From Nonomuraea lactucae (lineage in GTDB: Bacteria > Actinomycetota > Actinomycetes > Streptosporangiales > Streptosporangiaceae): a DNA stretch of 45,387 nt. The stretch is from contig NZ_QNFZ01000293.1 of NCBI RefSeq assembly GCF_003313395.1, positions 1 to 45,387 on the forward strand, in the 5' to 3' direction. The position numbers and the translations under genes were made by a program. This document shows, in pieces, positions 24,351 through 33,793 of the stretch. Below the pieces are notes generated by a model that saw nothing but the letters and a program-made list of their open reading frames with translations, was not told where the DNA came from and made no database searches. Each line of letters starts with the position of its first letter. Position 1 is the first letter of the stretch.

Positions 24351-27300
24351 ATGAGACGCACGGCTGCGGCGCTCTCGATGCTCGCGGCGCTGGTCGCGCC
24401 GACCGCGCTGATCCCCGAGCCGGCCGGTGCCGCGCCGAAGGCGCCCCTCCAGGTGTATCCGGAGGTCGGCAAGGGCACCGCCTTCCTGGACCACCGGGCG
24501 ATGCTGTCCGGCTACGCCGAGCCGGAGTGGTACGAGGCCAACGTCCCGTTCCTGGAGGTGCCCGACCGGGAGATCCAGGACGTCTACTACTACCGCTGGA
24601 GCACCTACAAGCGGCACATCCGCTACACCGACTCCGCCACCGGTCACGTCATCACGGAGTTCCACCACGCCCCCGGCTACGCCGCGCCGCTCGGCGGCAT
24701 CGTCGCCGCCGCGGGCCAGCACGTGTACGAGGGCCGCTGGCTGCGCGACCGCCGCCCGGTCGACGACTACCTCACCTACTGGCTGCGGGGGCCCGGCGCC
24801 GGGCCCAAGCCGAAGGAGGACTTCGTCAACAAGGACACGGACGACTGGGCGCACCAGTACTCCTGGTGGGCGGCCGACGCCGCCTACCAGCGCGACCTGG
24901 TCACCGGCGACTCGGGCCTCGTCGAGGACCTGCTGCCCGACCTGGTCCGCCAGTACGACAAGTGGGGCGGCCAGTACGACGACGACCTGGGCCTCTACTG
25001 GTCGGTGCCGGTGTGGGACGCGATGGAGTTCACCGCCTCCTCGTACGAGACCGACCCGGCCGACCCCTACCACGGGGGCGCCGGCTACCGGCCCACGCTG
25101 AACGCCTACCAGTACGGCGACGCCAAGGCCATCGCCGCCATCGCCAGGATGCGCGGTGACGGGGCGCTGGCCAGGGCGTTCGAGAGGCGGGCCGGCTCGC
25201 TGCGCGACGCGCTGCACCGCCACCTGTGGGACCCCGAGCGGTCGTTCTTCTACCACAAGGCCCGTGCCGACCTGGACCCTCAGCGGCGGCTGGTCTCGGC
25301 CAGGGAGCAGATCGGGTTCGTGCCGTGGGCGTTCGGCATGGCCAGGCCTGGCACCGAGCGGGCGTGGGCGCAGCTGCTGGACCCGCGGGGCTTCGCCGCG
25401 CCGTACGGGCCGACGACGGCCGAGCGGCGCAGCCCGCTGTTCATGAAGGACGCGCTGCGCGGCTGCTGCCGCTGGAACGGGCCGAGCTGGCCGTACTCCA
25501 CCTCGACCACGCTCACCGCGATGGCGAACCTGCTCAACGACCGCGACCAGGACGCGGTCACCGCCGGCGACTACTACCGGGTGCTGCGCGGTTACGCGCT
25601 CACCCAGTACAAGGACGGCCGGCCGTACGTCGCCGAGGCGCACCACCCCGACGAGCCGCGCTGGATCTACGACAGCCGGGGGCACAGCGAGCACTACAAC
25701 CACTCGACCTTCAACGACCTGGTCATCAGCGGCCTGATCGGGCTCCGCCCGCGGGCGGACGGCAAGGTCGTGGTGAACCCGCTGGTCCCCGCAGGGTGGG
25801 GCCACTTCGCGCTGGAGAACGTGCCCTACCACGGGCACAACGTGACGGTCCTGTGGGACCGCGACGGCACCAGGTACGGCCAGGGCGCGGGCCTGCGCGT
25901 CTACGTGGACGGCGAGGTCGCCGCCGTGCGGCCCGGACTCGGCGAGCTGACTGCCCGGGTGCCGGCGGCCGTCGCGCCGGACCGCTCCTCGCGGCCGAGC
26001 AACGACGCCGCGAACCCGTACCGCACCGGCCATCCCAAGCCGTTCGCGTCGTACACCTTCGGCATCGACGACGTGTGGGACGTCGTGGACGGGCGGATCT
26101 ACTACGACGACATCCCGCACAGCCGCTGGACCAACTACCGCTCCCCGAACGCCGAGGACCATCTCGGCGTGGACTTCGGCGTCCCCACCCAGGTGAGCGA
26201 CGTGCGGTTCCTCGCCTACGACGACGGCGGCGGAGTGCGGGCGCCGGCGGCGTACCGGCTGGAATTCTGGGACGGCGCGGCGTGGCGTGAGGTGCCGGGC
26301 CAGGCGCGTACCCCGGAGCGGCCCGCCGGCGCGGCGCTGAACCGGATCACGTTCCCGGCCCTGACCACGACCCGGATCCGGCTGGTGTTCGGCAACCCGC
26401 CCGGCGCGTACGTCGGCGTCACCGAACTGCAGGCGTGGTCGCCCGCGGCGGCCGACACCAGGCTGGACCTGGCCGTCGACCAGAAGGCACGTCCCGCCGA
26501 GGTGACGGCCACCTTCGCCAACCGCGCGCGCAGGGCGGCCACCGGGGTCACGATGGCGCTGGCCGTGCCGCCCGGCTGGTCCGCCGAGCCGCTCGGGAGC
26601 GCGCGGACGCCCGTGGTGCGTCCCGGTGGCACGTTCGCGGTCCGCTGGCGGGTGACACCGCCGACCGGCGACTCGCCGCGGCCCGGCGCCCACCCGGTGC
26701 GCGCCTTCGCGACCTACGACCGTTCGGGGCGGGCCGTGAGCACGTACGGGCAGGTCGAGGTGGCGCTCGACCCGGCAGCGTACGCGAAGGTGGAGGCCGA
26801 GGACAGGTTCGCGGTGGACACCTCGGCGAGGTACGCCGTGCACCAGCCGGAAGGCGGCGAGGCGAAGCCGTCGATCGCGGCCGGCGACGGCCGGTACGCG
26901 GGCAGCGGCGCGCAGCCGTTCTTCGGAATGGTCGCCGGACCGCTGGGACCGTCGTCGGCCGACGCGATCAGTGTGGTCACCGCCGGGGAGTTCGCGGGCA
27001 CCGGCGCCCCGGAGGACAGCGTGTTCGTCGGCTGGGTCAAGGACAAGGACAACTACGTGACCGCCTGGTACAACAACACCCGCAAGCAGTCGGGCATCAA
27101 CGTGCGGGTCGGCGGCCGGTTCCTGGACACCCCCGGTGACGCGGCGGTGACGCTCAAGCCGGGCGACCGGTTCGCGCTGGTGCTGTCGGGCGACGCCATC
27201 ACCTCCTTCGCCCACACGGCCGGGCAGTGGCGACGCCTCCGCACAGCCGGCATCGGCGACACGCTGGCCACGCCGCGGGCTCGTGAGGGCTTCCGCTACG

Positions 27301-27365
27301 GCTTCGGTCTGCGCGGCACCTCCGGCACGATCGCGATCGCGGGACTGGAGGGCCGGGCCGGCTAG
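24351..27365 (+). CDS. Secreted multi-domain glycoside hydrolase (MGH1/GH63-like) with discoidin-like and NEW3-like modules
   Basis: A 1004-residue protein starting at ATG 24351 behind GAGGTGA. The signal peptide ends near AGAAPKAP (about residue 27). The catalytic region (about 35-480) is an (alpha/alpha)6-barrel type: YRWSTYKRHIRYTDS, KDTDDWAHQYSWWAADAAYQ, SVPVWDAMEFTASSYETD, then RWNGPSWPYSTSTTLTAMAN. This resembles MGH1/GH37/GH63 enzymes, which cleave short gluco- or manno-oligosaccharides. Then come an F5/8-type discoidin-like carbohydrate-binding region (about 535-675; VTELQAWSP end), an alpha-galactosidase NEW3-like Ig segment (about 680-780) and a beta-rich LamG-like C-terminus. Substrate unknown. 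Its stop overlaps the convergent redox-enzyme stop through CTAG. Confidence 0.82.
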   Translation: MRRTAAALSMLAALVAPTALIPEPAGAAPKAPLQVYPEVGKGTAFLDHRAMLSGYAEPEWYEANVPFLEVPDREIQDVYYYRWSTYKRHIRYTDSATGHVITEFHHAPGYAAPLGGIVAAAGQHVYEGRWLRDRRPVDDYLTYWLRGPGAGPKPKEDFVNKDTDDWAHQYSWWAADAAYQRDLVTGDSGLVEDLLPDLVRQYDKWGGQYDDDLGLYWSVPVWDAMEFTASSYETDPADPYHGGAGYRPTLNAYQYGDAKAIAAIARMRGDGALARAFERRAGSLRDALHRHLWDPERSFFYHKARADLDPQRRLVSAREQIGFVPWAFGMARPGTERAWAQLLDPRGFAAPYGPTTAERRSPLFMKDALRGCCRWNGPSWPYSTSTTLTAMANLLNDRDQDAVTAGDYYRVLRGYALTQYKDGRPYVAEAHHPDEPRWIYDSRGHSEHYNHSTFNDLVISGLIGLRPRADGKVVVNPLVPAGWGHFALENVPYHGHNVTVLWDRDGTRYGQGAGLRVYVDGEVAAVRPGLGELTARVPAAVAPDRSSRPSNDAANPYRTGHPKPFASYTFGIDDVWDVVDGRIYYDDIPHSRWTNYRSPNAEDHLGVDFGVPTQVSDVRFLAYDDGGGVRAPAAYRLEFWDGAAWREVPGQARTPERPAGAALNRITFPALTTTRIRLVFGNPPGAYVGVTELQAWSPAAADTRLDLAVDQKARPAEVTATFANRARRAATGVTMALAVPPGWSAEPLGSARTPVVRPGGTFAVRWRVTPPTGDSPRPGAHPVRAFATYDRSGRAVSTYGQVEVALDPAAYAKVEAEDRFAVDTSARYAVHQPEGGEAKPSIAAGDGRYAGSGAQPFFGMVAGPLGPSSADAISVVTAGEFAGTGAPEDSVFVGWVKDKDNYVTAWYNNTRKQSGINVRVGGRFLDTPGDAAVTLKPGDRFALVLSGDAITSFAHTAGQWRRLRTAGIGDTLATPRAREGFRYGFGLRGTSGTIAIAGLEGRAG

Positions 27366-28342
27366 GCGCGCTCCGTCAATGACGTCAGCCCGCGTTCCCA
27401 GCGGACGAGGACGTGCTCGGCCCACAGGCGTTCCAGTCGCAGGGCGCAGGCCGCGCCGTACAGGACGTCTCCGGCCAGCGGCGGGTGTGCTGCGGCGAAG
27501 CTCTGGCACAGGTCGTGGGAGGCGATCTGCTCGTGTACGGCGTCGGCTTGCACGTGCTCGTCGTAGAAGCGGGCGGCGGTGTCGTCGCCGCCGAGCCTGC
27601 GCAGGCCGGTGGCGTAGTGGCGGTTGGGCAGGGAGGAGGTCATCTCCAGCGCGGCGAGGTGCCCGATCAGGGCGCCGCGCAGTCGCCGGTGCAGGCCGAA
27701 CAGGGACATCGCGTTGGAGATGGCCAGCGTGATGCCCGGCACGCGGTCGAGGTAGGCGCCGTAGGAGTCGTCCAGGCCGAGGCCGCGCATGGTGGCGCGG
27801 AACAGCTCGGAGTGCATGCGCTCGGGGCGGCCGCCGCCGTACTCGTCGGCCTGGATCTCCACCAGCGCCGCCTTCGGCCTGCCCCGCAGCCGGGGGATCG
27901 CCCAGCTGTGCGGGTCGGCCTCCTTGAGGTGATAGATCGACCGGTGCACGACGAACTCGCGGAACTGCTGGAGGTCGGCCCGGCGGGCCAGGAAAGTGGA
28001 TACGGAGGGGCCGTCGTCGGCGGTCAGCTCGTTGAGCGTGCGCCGCACCTCGTCCGGGCCTTCGAGCGGCGGTCGGGGCACGGCCAGCGCGAGCGTCTCC
28101 TCGAACCGACGCTCCAGGACCTCCCGCGCGGCCAGCAGCGACGGCGCCCACTCCCAGCGCTCGTCCACGTCGTCAAAGCCCTGGTAGTGCAACTCGTAGC
28201 AGGCGAACAGGGCGAGCTGGAAATCGTCATCGCCCAGATCGACACCGGTGACGTCCAGCGAAATCGGGCTCTCGTCCGGCGGACGGGCCAGGCGTTCGAA
28301 GAGCGTCGCGGTGACGGGCCCGCATGGAGCGGGGAGCCTCAT
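27362..28342 (-). CDS. Iron-containing redox enzyme family protein (haem-oxygenase-like fold)
   Basis: A 326-residue protein. ATG 28342 (GGGAG 6 nt upstream) gives a family-like start, MRLPAPCGPVTATLFERLAR. GTG 28399, also with a good RBS (AAGGGGG), is an alternative. Helices carry spaced acidic/His residues suited to a di-iron site: CYELHYQGFDDVDERWEW near the N-terminus, HRSIYHLKEADPHSWAIPRL, EIQADEYGGGRPERMHSELF, then YDEHVQADAVHEQIA near the C-terminus. Haem-oxygenase-like di-iron enzymes do oxidative chemistry on diverse substrates; this one's is unknown. It diverges from a CDGSH Fe-S protein gene 284 bp away, a pairing that suggests an electron-transfer or iron-handling link. Confidence 0.8.
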   Translation of the reverse strand: MRLPAPCGPVTATLFERLARPPDESPISLDVTGVDLGDDDFQLALFACYELHYQGFDDVDERWEWAPSLLAAREVLERRFEETLALAVPRPPLEGPDEVRRTLNELTADDGPSVSTFLARRADLQQFREFVVHRSIYHLKEADPHSWAIPRLRGRPKAALVEIQADEYGGGRPERMHSELFRATMRGLGLDDSYGAYLDRVPGITLAISNAMSLFGLHRRLRGALIGHLAALEMTSSLPNRHYATGLRRLGGDDTAARFYDEHVQADAVHEQIASHDLCQSFAAAHPPLAGDVLYGAACALRLERLWAEHVLVRWERGLTSLTERA

Positions 28343-28609
28343 CGCAGGCTCCCGTCCAGTGGCGCCGCAGCCTTCCCCTATGGCATCAACCGCTGTCACG
28401 AGTCCCCCTTCTCGTCCTTCGCCAGTGCCCCCAGCCTGACGCGTCAAACCGGCCCACCGCGGAGCGCCACCGGTCGGGAACGGGCCTTGGCCAGGGCTTT
28501 CTCAAGCTCTTTCTCGCAGTGGACCGCGGGCCATCGGCTGGGGAGGCGGGCGCTGCCTCTGCCGCAGGTGTTCCACTGTTCCGGCCGGGAAGAGGGGTGG
28601 GATGTGGCA

Positions 28610-29764
28610 TCAGGGAGATGACGTGGTGACGGTTACGCCTTGTGAGGACGGGCCTCTGCTGATCCGCGGGCCGTTCGAGCTGGTGACCGAGGGGGGTGTG
28701 CCGATTCCCGCAGGGCGGGCGACGGTCGCGCTGTGCCGGTGTGGACGGTCGGCGGTCAAGCCGTTCTGCGACGGCTCCCACAAGGTGGCCGGCTTCCGGG
28801 CGGCCAGCGAGCCTGAGGCTCCGGCCTGACGCAGCCACCGTACGGAGTGAGCCGCCCGGCGAAGCCTGCGCCCGGCGTACGGCACGCCGCCGCACAGGGC
28901 CGCCCCGAGCGCGAGCCAGCTGCACGTCGCCCGCTCCAGGATCCAGGCGGGGGCGAACAGCGCCGACGTGCCGGGAAAGACGCACCGGCCCCTCGCCTTG
29001 CGTCGCCCCACCTCCGCCAGCCCCACGGCCAGTGCGGCACCGGCTGCCGGCAGGACGTACCGGCGGCGCAGCACGCAGACGGTCAGCGCCGGCAACACGG
29101 ACAGGAACAGCGCCATGCGGCCGGGCTGTGCCAGATCGTCGTAGGCTTGCCTGACACGCTGGTTCCAGAAGCGGGCGGCGTCGGGCGGCAGCCGCCGGAC
29201 ATAGAGATCCAGCGGGCGCAGCTCCCGGCCGCCGTGCGCGCGGACTGTGCGGATCAGTTCGAGATTCTCGAACAGCACATCACCGTCATATCCGCCCATC
29301 CGCTCGAAGAACGAGCGGCGAACGCCGAACGTGCCGGGGTAGTCGGCGCCGAGAGCGCGGTTGAGCAGGGTGCGGGCGGTGTCCCAGCGGGCGTGCCAGG
29401 GCAGTCGTGCGAAGTAGTTCTGGGGCCGCACCAGCTCGGCTTCGGCCAGGAGGACCTTCATCCTGGCAAGGGCACGCTCGTCATAGCGGACGTCGTCATC
29501 GGCGATGACCACGCGCTCGGCACGCGCCAACCGCATGCCGGTCAGTACGCCACCGACCTTGCCGTTGGCGCAACGGAGATCGGCGGCCGGACGGACATGC
29601 GTCACCAGGCCATGCCAGGCGACGGCGTGGCGCTCGAACAGCCACGGGGGAGAACCGTCGATGACGATGACCCGTACGTGGCGGCGCAGAACGCGCAGGT
29701 AGGCGGTCAGCTCTTCCAGGCCGGAGTCGTTCTCCCAGCGCAGGGGGAGCACGTAATCCATCAT
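28610..29764 (-). CDS. Family 2-type glycosyltransferase, 3' end antisense to the CDGSH gene
   Basis: A 384-residue frame starting at ATG 29764 behind GGGAGGC. The GT-A fold is supported by [19 protein letters not shown] near the N-terminus, an Asp-rich metal motif [16 protein letters not shown], and [20 protein letters not shown] followed by [20 protein letters not shown]. Two hydrophobic segments lie at about 218-250 ([29 protein letters not shown]). The last ~75 residues (after about RWLRQAGAS) have no GT character and are antisense to the whole CDGSH gene, so the native stop has probably been lost or lies near 28830. Donor and acceptor sugars are unknown. Confidence 0.78.
   Translation of the reverse strand: MMDYVLPLRWENDSGLEELTAYLRVLRRHVRVIVIDGSPPWLFERHAVAWHGLVTHVRPAADLRCANGKVGGVLTGMRLARAERVVIADDDVRYDERALARMKVLLAEAELVRPQNYFARLPWHARWDTARTLLNRALGADYPGTFGVRRSFFERMGGYDGDVLFENLELIRTVRAHGGRELRPLDLYVRRLPPDAARFWNQRVRQAYDDLAQPGRMALFLSVLPALTVCVLRRRYVLPAAGAALAVGLAEVGRRKARGRCVFPGTSALFAPAWILERATCSWLALGAALCGGVPYAGRRLRRAAHSVRWLRQAGASGSLAARKPATLWEPSQNGLTADRPHRHSATVARPAGIGTPPSVTSSNGPRISRGPSSQGVTVTTSSP
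28626..28829 (+). CDS. CDGSH iron-sulphur domain protein
   Basis: A 67-residue protein with the complete CDGSH signature [16 protein letters not shown] (three Cys and one His ligating a [2Fe-2S] cluster), preceded by [20 protein letters not shown], the usual family lead-in. GTG 28626 follows cagggag by about 9 nt; GTG 28623 is equally possible. It diverges from the haem-oxygenase-like redox enzyme gene and lies entirely within the antisense 3' part of the glycosyltransferase frame. A role in electron transfer or iron-sulphur handling with the neighbouring redox enzyme is inferred. Confidence 0.85.
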   Translation: MTVTPCEDGPLLIRGPFELVTEGGVPIPAGRATVALCRCGRSAVKPFCDGSHKVAGFRAASEPEAPA

Positions 29765-29976
29765 GGTGCCTCCCTCGCGTTCGCCCGCCGGAGGCCCACA
29801 TGACCACGCCCACCTGGGCGTTCACCCCTCATAGCGATCACACCGTACCCGGACGGGCCAGCACGAAACGGGACGCCGTTGGCGTGAACCGCGCGCCGTT
29901 GGGGGCGTCGCCTGATGCCACGGTCGTGGTCAATGCCGCGGTATGCGCGTCCCGGGGATGTGGCAGTATCCCGCGA

Positions 29977-31494
29977 GTGCGGAACGTTCGGGTAGGTGAG
30001 GGTGCGTTGCTCGTGGCGGGGACCACGTCCGACGCGGGCAAGAGCGTGGTGACGGCCGGGATCTGCCGGTGGCTGGCCCGGCAGGGCGTCCGCGTGGCGC
30101 CGTTCAAGGCGCAGAACATGTCGCTCAACTCGTACGTCACGGCCGACGGCGCGGAGATCGGCCGGGCGCAGGCGATGCAGGCGCGGGCGGCGGGCCTGGA
30201 GCCGGTCGCCGACATGAACCCCATCCTGCTCAAGCCCGGCAGCGACCGCCGCAGCCAGGTGGTGCTGCTCGGCAGGCCGGTCGCCGACGTCGACGCGATG
30301 GAGTACGGCGGGCTCAGGGGGTTCCTGCGCGACGCGGCGCTGGAGTCGCTCGGCAGGCTGAGGAGCGCGTACGACGTGGTGATCTGCGAGGGGGCGGGCA
30401 GCCCGGCGGAGATCAACCTGCGGCGGGGCGACATCGCCAACATGGGGTTGGCCAGGGCCGCGAACCTGCCGGTCGTCGTGGTGGGCGACATCGACAGGGG
30501 AGGGGTGTTCGCGGCGTTCTACGGCACGGTGGGGCTGCTGGACCACGCCGACCAATCGCTTATTTCGGGATTTGTGGTGAACAAGTTCCGGGGCGCACGG
30601 GAGCTCCTCGAACCGGGGCTCGACATGCTGCGCGCGGTGACGGGCCGCGAGGTCTACGGGGTGCTGCCCTGGCTGGACGGGCTCTGGCTGGACGTCGAGG
30701 ACTCCCTGGCCCTGGACGGCCGCCCGGTCGCCGTGGGGGAGCCGCACGGCAGGCGGACGCTGCGCGTGGCCGTGGTGCGGCTGCCGCGGATCTCCAACTT
30801 CACCGACCTCGACGCGCTGGCGGCCGAGCCGGGGGTGGCGGTGCGGTTCGTGACGGGGCCGGGCGAGCTGGACGACGCCGATCTGGTCGTGCTGCCGGGC
30901 TCGCGGGCCACGGTCGACGACCTCGCCTGGCTCCGGCGTACCGGCCTGGCCGGGGCGCTGGCCGCGCGCGAGGGGCCGATCCTCGGGATCTGCGGCGGCT
31001 TCCAGATGCTCGGCCGGGAGATCCTCGACGAGGTCGAGTCGGGCGCGGGACGGGTCGACGGGCTCGGGCTGCTGCCGGTGCGCGTGGAGTTCGCGGCGGA
31101 GAAGACGCTCGCGCGGCCGGTCGGCCACGCCTACGGGCATCCGGTCAGCGCGTACGAGATCCACCACGGCGTAGCGACGGTCGAGGGCGGCGAGGCGTTC
31201 CTGGACGGCTGCCGCGTCGCGAACGTCTGGGGCACCACCTGGCACGGCGCCCTGGAGAACGACGCCTTCCGCCGGGCCTTCCTGTCCGACGTGGCCGAGC
31301 GGGCGGGGCGGGCGTTCGTTCCCGCGCCGGGCACGGACTTCGCCCGGCTGCGGGAGCAGCGCCTCGACGCCCTCGGCGACCTGGTCGAGCGGCACCTCGA
31401 CACGGCCGCGCTGCTGCGGCTCATCGAGCACGGCCCGCCGCCCGTCCCCACCCTGCCGCCGGGCGCGCCGCCGGCCCCCTATCGCCCGGACTGA
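29977..31494 (+). CDS. cobQ: Cobyric acid synthase (adenosylcobyrate glutamine amidotransferase)
   Basis: A 505-residue enzyme. Residues 15-23 form the ATP loop GTTSDAGKS. CobQ-typical text follows ([19 protein letters not shown], then [45 protein letters not shown]). The C-terminal class I glutaminase domain has the nucleophile in [12 protein letters not shown] and the His in [12 protein letters not shown]. It amidates four carboxylates of adenosylcobyrinate a,c-diamide using glutamine in B12 synthesis. GTG 29977 lacks a clear RBS and may be leaderless; an ORF extension to 29800 is not family-like. No other cobalamin gene or B12 riboswitch is visible nearby, so it is isolated from the rest of the pathway. 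Confidence 0.95.
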   Translation: MRNVRVGEGALLVAGTTSDAGKSVVTAGICRWLARQGVRVAPFKAQNMSLNSYVTADGAEIGRAQAMQARAAGLEPVADMNPILLKPGSDRRSQVVLLGRPVADVDAMEYGGLRGFLRDAALESLGRLRSAYDVVICEGAGSPAEINLRRGDIANMGLARAANLPVVVVGDIDRGGVFAAFYGTVGLLDHADQSLISGFVVNKFRGARELLEPGLDMLRAVTGREVYGVLPWLDGLWLDVEDSLALDGRPVAVGEPHGRRTLRVAVVRLPRISNFTDLDALAAEPGVAVRFVTGPGELDDADLVVLPGSRATVDDLAWLRRTGLAGALAAREGPILGICGGFQMLGREILDEVESGAGRVDGLGLLPVRVEFAAEKTLARPVGHAYGHPVSAYEIHHGVATVEGGEAFLDGCRVANVWGTTWHGALENDAFRRAFLSDVAERAGRAFVPAPGTDFARLREQRLDALGDLVERHLDTAALLRLIEHGPPPVPTLPPGAPPAPYRPD

Positions 31495-31522
31495 CCTCAC
31501 GCGATCCAGGCGATCGGCGGGG

Positions 31523-32539
31523 TCAGCCGGTTCCGGCCAAGCGATGGGCGCTGATCCAGGCGTCGATGCGCTGCCACTGGTCGTACAGCCAACGGATCCG
31601 CGCCTCCCGGTCCCGTGGGATCCGTTCCGCGGACACCCGCCACCACTGCGCGGTGATGTGCGCGGTGAACGGCAGCCTCCGCCACACGTCGCTGATCGTG
31701 GCCAGGTCGTCGAGGCCGGTGTGCGCCACGAAGACGACGTCCGCCGACGGGCACGCCTCGATGGCGGCGATGGCGCCGCCCGGCCTCGGCGGCAGCAGGT
31801 GGTCCATGTCACGCGCCCGCGCCGCCTCCTCGGCCAGGCCCTTCTCCTCCAGCCGCCGGATCGCCAGTCGCCGGCGGCGGGGCGTGAAGTTCCCGCCCTC
31901 GGGGAAGATCACCAACGCGTCGAGCTCGTCCATGGTCGAGGCCAGCCGCCGGATCTCCTGGATGATCCCGTTCTTCCCCGGCCCGCGGGGGACGAAGGCG
32001 TTCGGCAGCCGGTTGATCACCACGTCGAGGGAGGGGTCGAGCTGCAGCGCCGCCTTCATCACGATCCGCGGCCGCCTGCCGTACACCGCCAGAAGGTGAT
32101 GAATCAGCAAGAAGGAGTCGCCGGGGCCGGCGTGCCGCGACAGCACGATCACCGGGCGGGTCTGCCGCGCGGCCCGCTCCGCCGGCGTGAGCGGCGGCTC
32201 CTGGATGTCCACGGTCAGCCGGAAGATCCGCACCGCCGCCGCGTACACCTCGGACAGGAACCATCTGATCAGCCCGTAGTGCCGTTCCACATGCCTGTCA
32301 CGGCCGAACGCGCCGGTCACCCAGAGCCACAGGCACGCGATCAGCACCGCCGACTCAAGCGTCAGCCAGGCGGCCCCGAACCACACGAACCTCAGCCCCC
32401 TGCGCTGAGGCGGGGGCAGCCGCAACGAGGTCGCGGCCGTCACCGCGAGCCACAGCGGCAGTGTGACGATCACGAACACGGTCACGACCACGACCAGGGG
32501 GGCGAGGACAAGGCGCCGCAGAATGCGCGGTGGAAGCAC
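31523..32539 (-). CDS. Membrane-associated glycerophospholipid acyltransferase (PlsC-like)
   Basis: A 338-residue protein from GTG 32539 with GGGAGG upstream. Two or more hydrophobic segments are in the first ~85 residues (VLAPLVVVVTVFVIVTLPLW; LESAVLIACLWLWV). The acyltransferase block I HxxxxD is seen as SRHAGPGDS, block II-like GKNGIIQEIRRLAS and block III as FPEGGNFTPRR. This is the PlsC/1-acyl-glycerophosphate acyltransferase superfamily; exact acceptor unknown. It follows the patatin-like gene by 24 bp in the same direction, giving a deacylation/reacylation pair behind a winged-helix regulator. Confidence 0.87.
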   Translation of the reverse strand: MLPPRILRRLVLAPLVVVVTVFVIVTLPLWLAVTAATSLRLPPPQRRGLRFVWFGAAWLTLESAVLIACLWLWVTGAFGRDRHVERHYGLIRWFLSEVYAAAVRIFRLTVDIQEPPLTPAERAARQTRPVIVLSRHAGPGDSFLLIHHLLAVYGRRPRIVMKAALQLDPSLDVVINRLPNAFVPRGPGKNGIIQEIRRLASTMDELDALVIFPEGGNFTPRRRRLAIRRLEEKGLAEEAARARDMDHLLPPRPGGAIAAIEACPSADVVFVAHTGLDDLATISDVWRRLPFTAHITAQWWRVSAERIPRDREARIRWLYDQWQRIDAWISAHRLAGTG

Positions 32540-32563
32540 GTCGGCCTCCCTTGGGACGTACCA

Positions 32564-33376
32564 TCATCCTCCTCTTGTCCGCAGGTAGTGGGAAGAAGCC
32601 TCGTAAGCGCGTTCGATGTACCGCGAGATCTGCGACAGGTCGCGGTAGCGCAGCGGCGAGAGCGGCCGCGGCGTCCCCGCCGGCATGACGTGCACCTCCA
32701 CGCCCGGCGGCAGCGTGGCCATCTCCTCGGCGAACCGGTGCCTGCGCGCGATCTCGAACGCCACCATGCCCACCTCCCACGGCCGCCGCGGCACGGTCAG
32801 CGGGCGCTCGATCCGCCCGACATGCAGGACGTACACGCGCGTGGCCCCCATCAGGACGGCCCGGCCGACGGGGATGCTGTGCACCAGCCCGCCGTCGAAG
32901 AAGTGCTCGCCCTCGATCGGCACCGGCGGCAGCAGGCCGGGCACCGCGCACGAGGCCAGCACCGCGTCCACCACCGGCCCGCTGGTGAACCAGTGAGCCG
33001 CGGCCCTCTCGACCGAGGCCGCCACGCACTGGAACGGCACCGGCAGCTCCTCGATCAGCGTGGCCGGCACCATCTGGCGCAGCAGGCTCCGCAGCGGGTC
33101 CATCGGGTGCAGGTGCGTGCCGGTACGGGCCAGCGTCGACAGGCGGGTGACCCACGAGCCGGCGAAGGCCGTGCGCACGACGTCCGAACGCCACAGCGAC
33201 GCCAGCCTCGGCACGGCGGCGCCGGGGTCGGCGGCGATCAGCACCCCGTTCAGCGCCCCCACCGACGTGCCGATCACCAGGTCCGGCACGACGCCGGCCT
33301 CGTCGAGCGCCTTGAGCATGCCCACCTCGTGCGCGCCGAGCAAGCCGCCGCCACCGAGCACGAACGCAGTCTCCAC
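32564..33376 (-). CDS. Patatin-like phospholipase/lipase
   Basis: A 270-residue protein. The oxyanion-hole glycines are in VLGGGGLLGAHEVGML (about 6-21). The nucleophile elbow GTSVG puts the catalytic Ser at about 38, and the dyad Asp lies in the DGG motif at about 161 (EHFFDGGLVHSIPVG). The length and motif order are normal for bacterial patatin proteins. GTG 33376 has AGGTGGA upstream. It lies between the winged-helix regulator gene (18 bp upstream) and an acyltransferase gene (24 bp downstream), implying a lipid-remodelling operon. Confidence 0.9.
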   Translation of the reverse strand: METAFVLGGGGLLGAHEVGMLKALDEAGVVPDLVIGTSVGALNGVLIAADPGAAVPRLASLWRSDVVRTAFAGSWVTRLSTLARTGTHLHPMDPLRSLLRQMVPATLIEELPVPFQCVAASVERAAAHWFTSGPVVDAVLASCAVPGLLPPVPIEGEHFFDGGLVHSIPVGRAVLMGATRVYVLHVGRIERPLTVPRRPWEVGMVAFEIARRHRFAEEMATLPPGVEVHVMPAGTPRPLSPLRYRDLSQISRYIERAYEASSHYLRTRGG

Positions 33377-33394
33377 CTGTCCACCTTCGCAGCA

Positions 33395-33793
33395 TCAGGG
33401 CTGTGCGGTCTGTGTCCGGGCAGGTGCGGCCGCGACGTCCACGGCGGCGGCGGTGAGCGTGAGCACCGGGAGGATCGCCCTGGACGGCACCCGGTAGACG
33501 CCCCGCTCGGGCTGCTCGACCAGCCCTGCCGAGGTCAGCGTCTTGAGGTGGTGATAGAGCTGCCCCTGCGAGGGCACGTGCAGCACGCCCTGGAGCTCGG
33601 CGACGGGGCGCGGGCCGGAGACGAGCAACTGCAGGATGCGCAGCCGGGCCGGGTGGCCGGCCGCCGCGAGGACGGCGGAGGCACGCGTGACGTCCCCGGT
33701 GGTGGGCTCCCCAGCGGCCCGCGTGCCGCGCGCCGCCTCCAGGGCGAAGACCCGGGCCTCCAGATCCGCCAGGCGTTCCTCGATGCTGCTCAC
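33395..33793 (-). CDS. Winged-helix (ArsR-like) transcriptional regulator
   Basis: A 132-residue protein. After a coiled-coil-like start (VSSIEERLADLEARVFALEA), residues about 40-105 make a winged helix: LAAAGHPARLRILQLLVSGP, RPVAELQGVL, PSQGQLYHHLKTLTSAGLVE, then PERGVYRVP. The 'LYHHLKxLxxAGLVE' core is ArsR-like. The C-terminus (VLTLTAAAVDVAAAPART) may contact membrane or ligand. The GTG 33793 start has only a modest RBS. It heads the patatin-acyltransferase operon and probably autoregulates it. The frame stays open far upstream over the divergent ABC gene, which is shadow sequence. Confidence 0.82.
   Translation of the reverse strand: MSSIEERLADLEARVFALEAARGTRAAGEPTTGDVTRASAVLAAAGHPARLRILQLLVSGPRPVAELQGVLHVPSQGQLYHHLKTLTSAGLVEQPERGVYRVPSRAILPVLTLTAAAVDVAAAPARTQTAQP

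Noticed and set aside
23937-28151. A 1404-residue open frame on the minus strand
   Set aside because: It is antisense to the alpha/beta hydrolase and glycoside hydrolase genes, with low-complexity Arg/Val/Gly/Pro composition and no domains: a GC-skew shadow frame.
29765-29976. Possible cobalamin riboswitch in front of the cobyric acid synthase gene
   Set aside because: No B12-box-like sequence or matching stem arrangement was found in the ~210 bp upstream.
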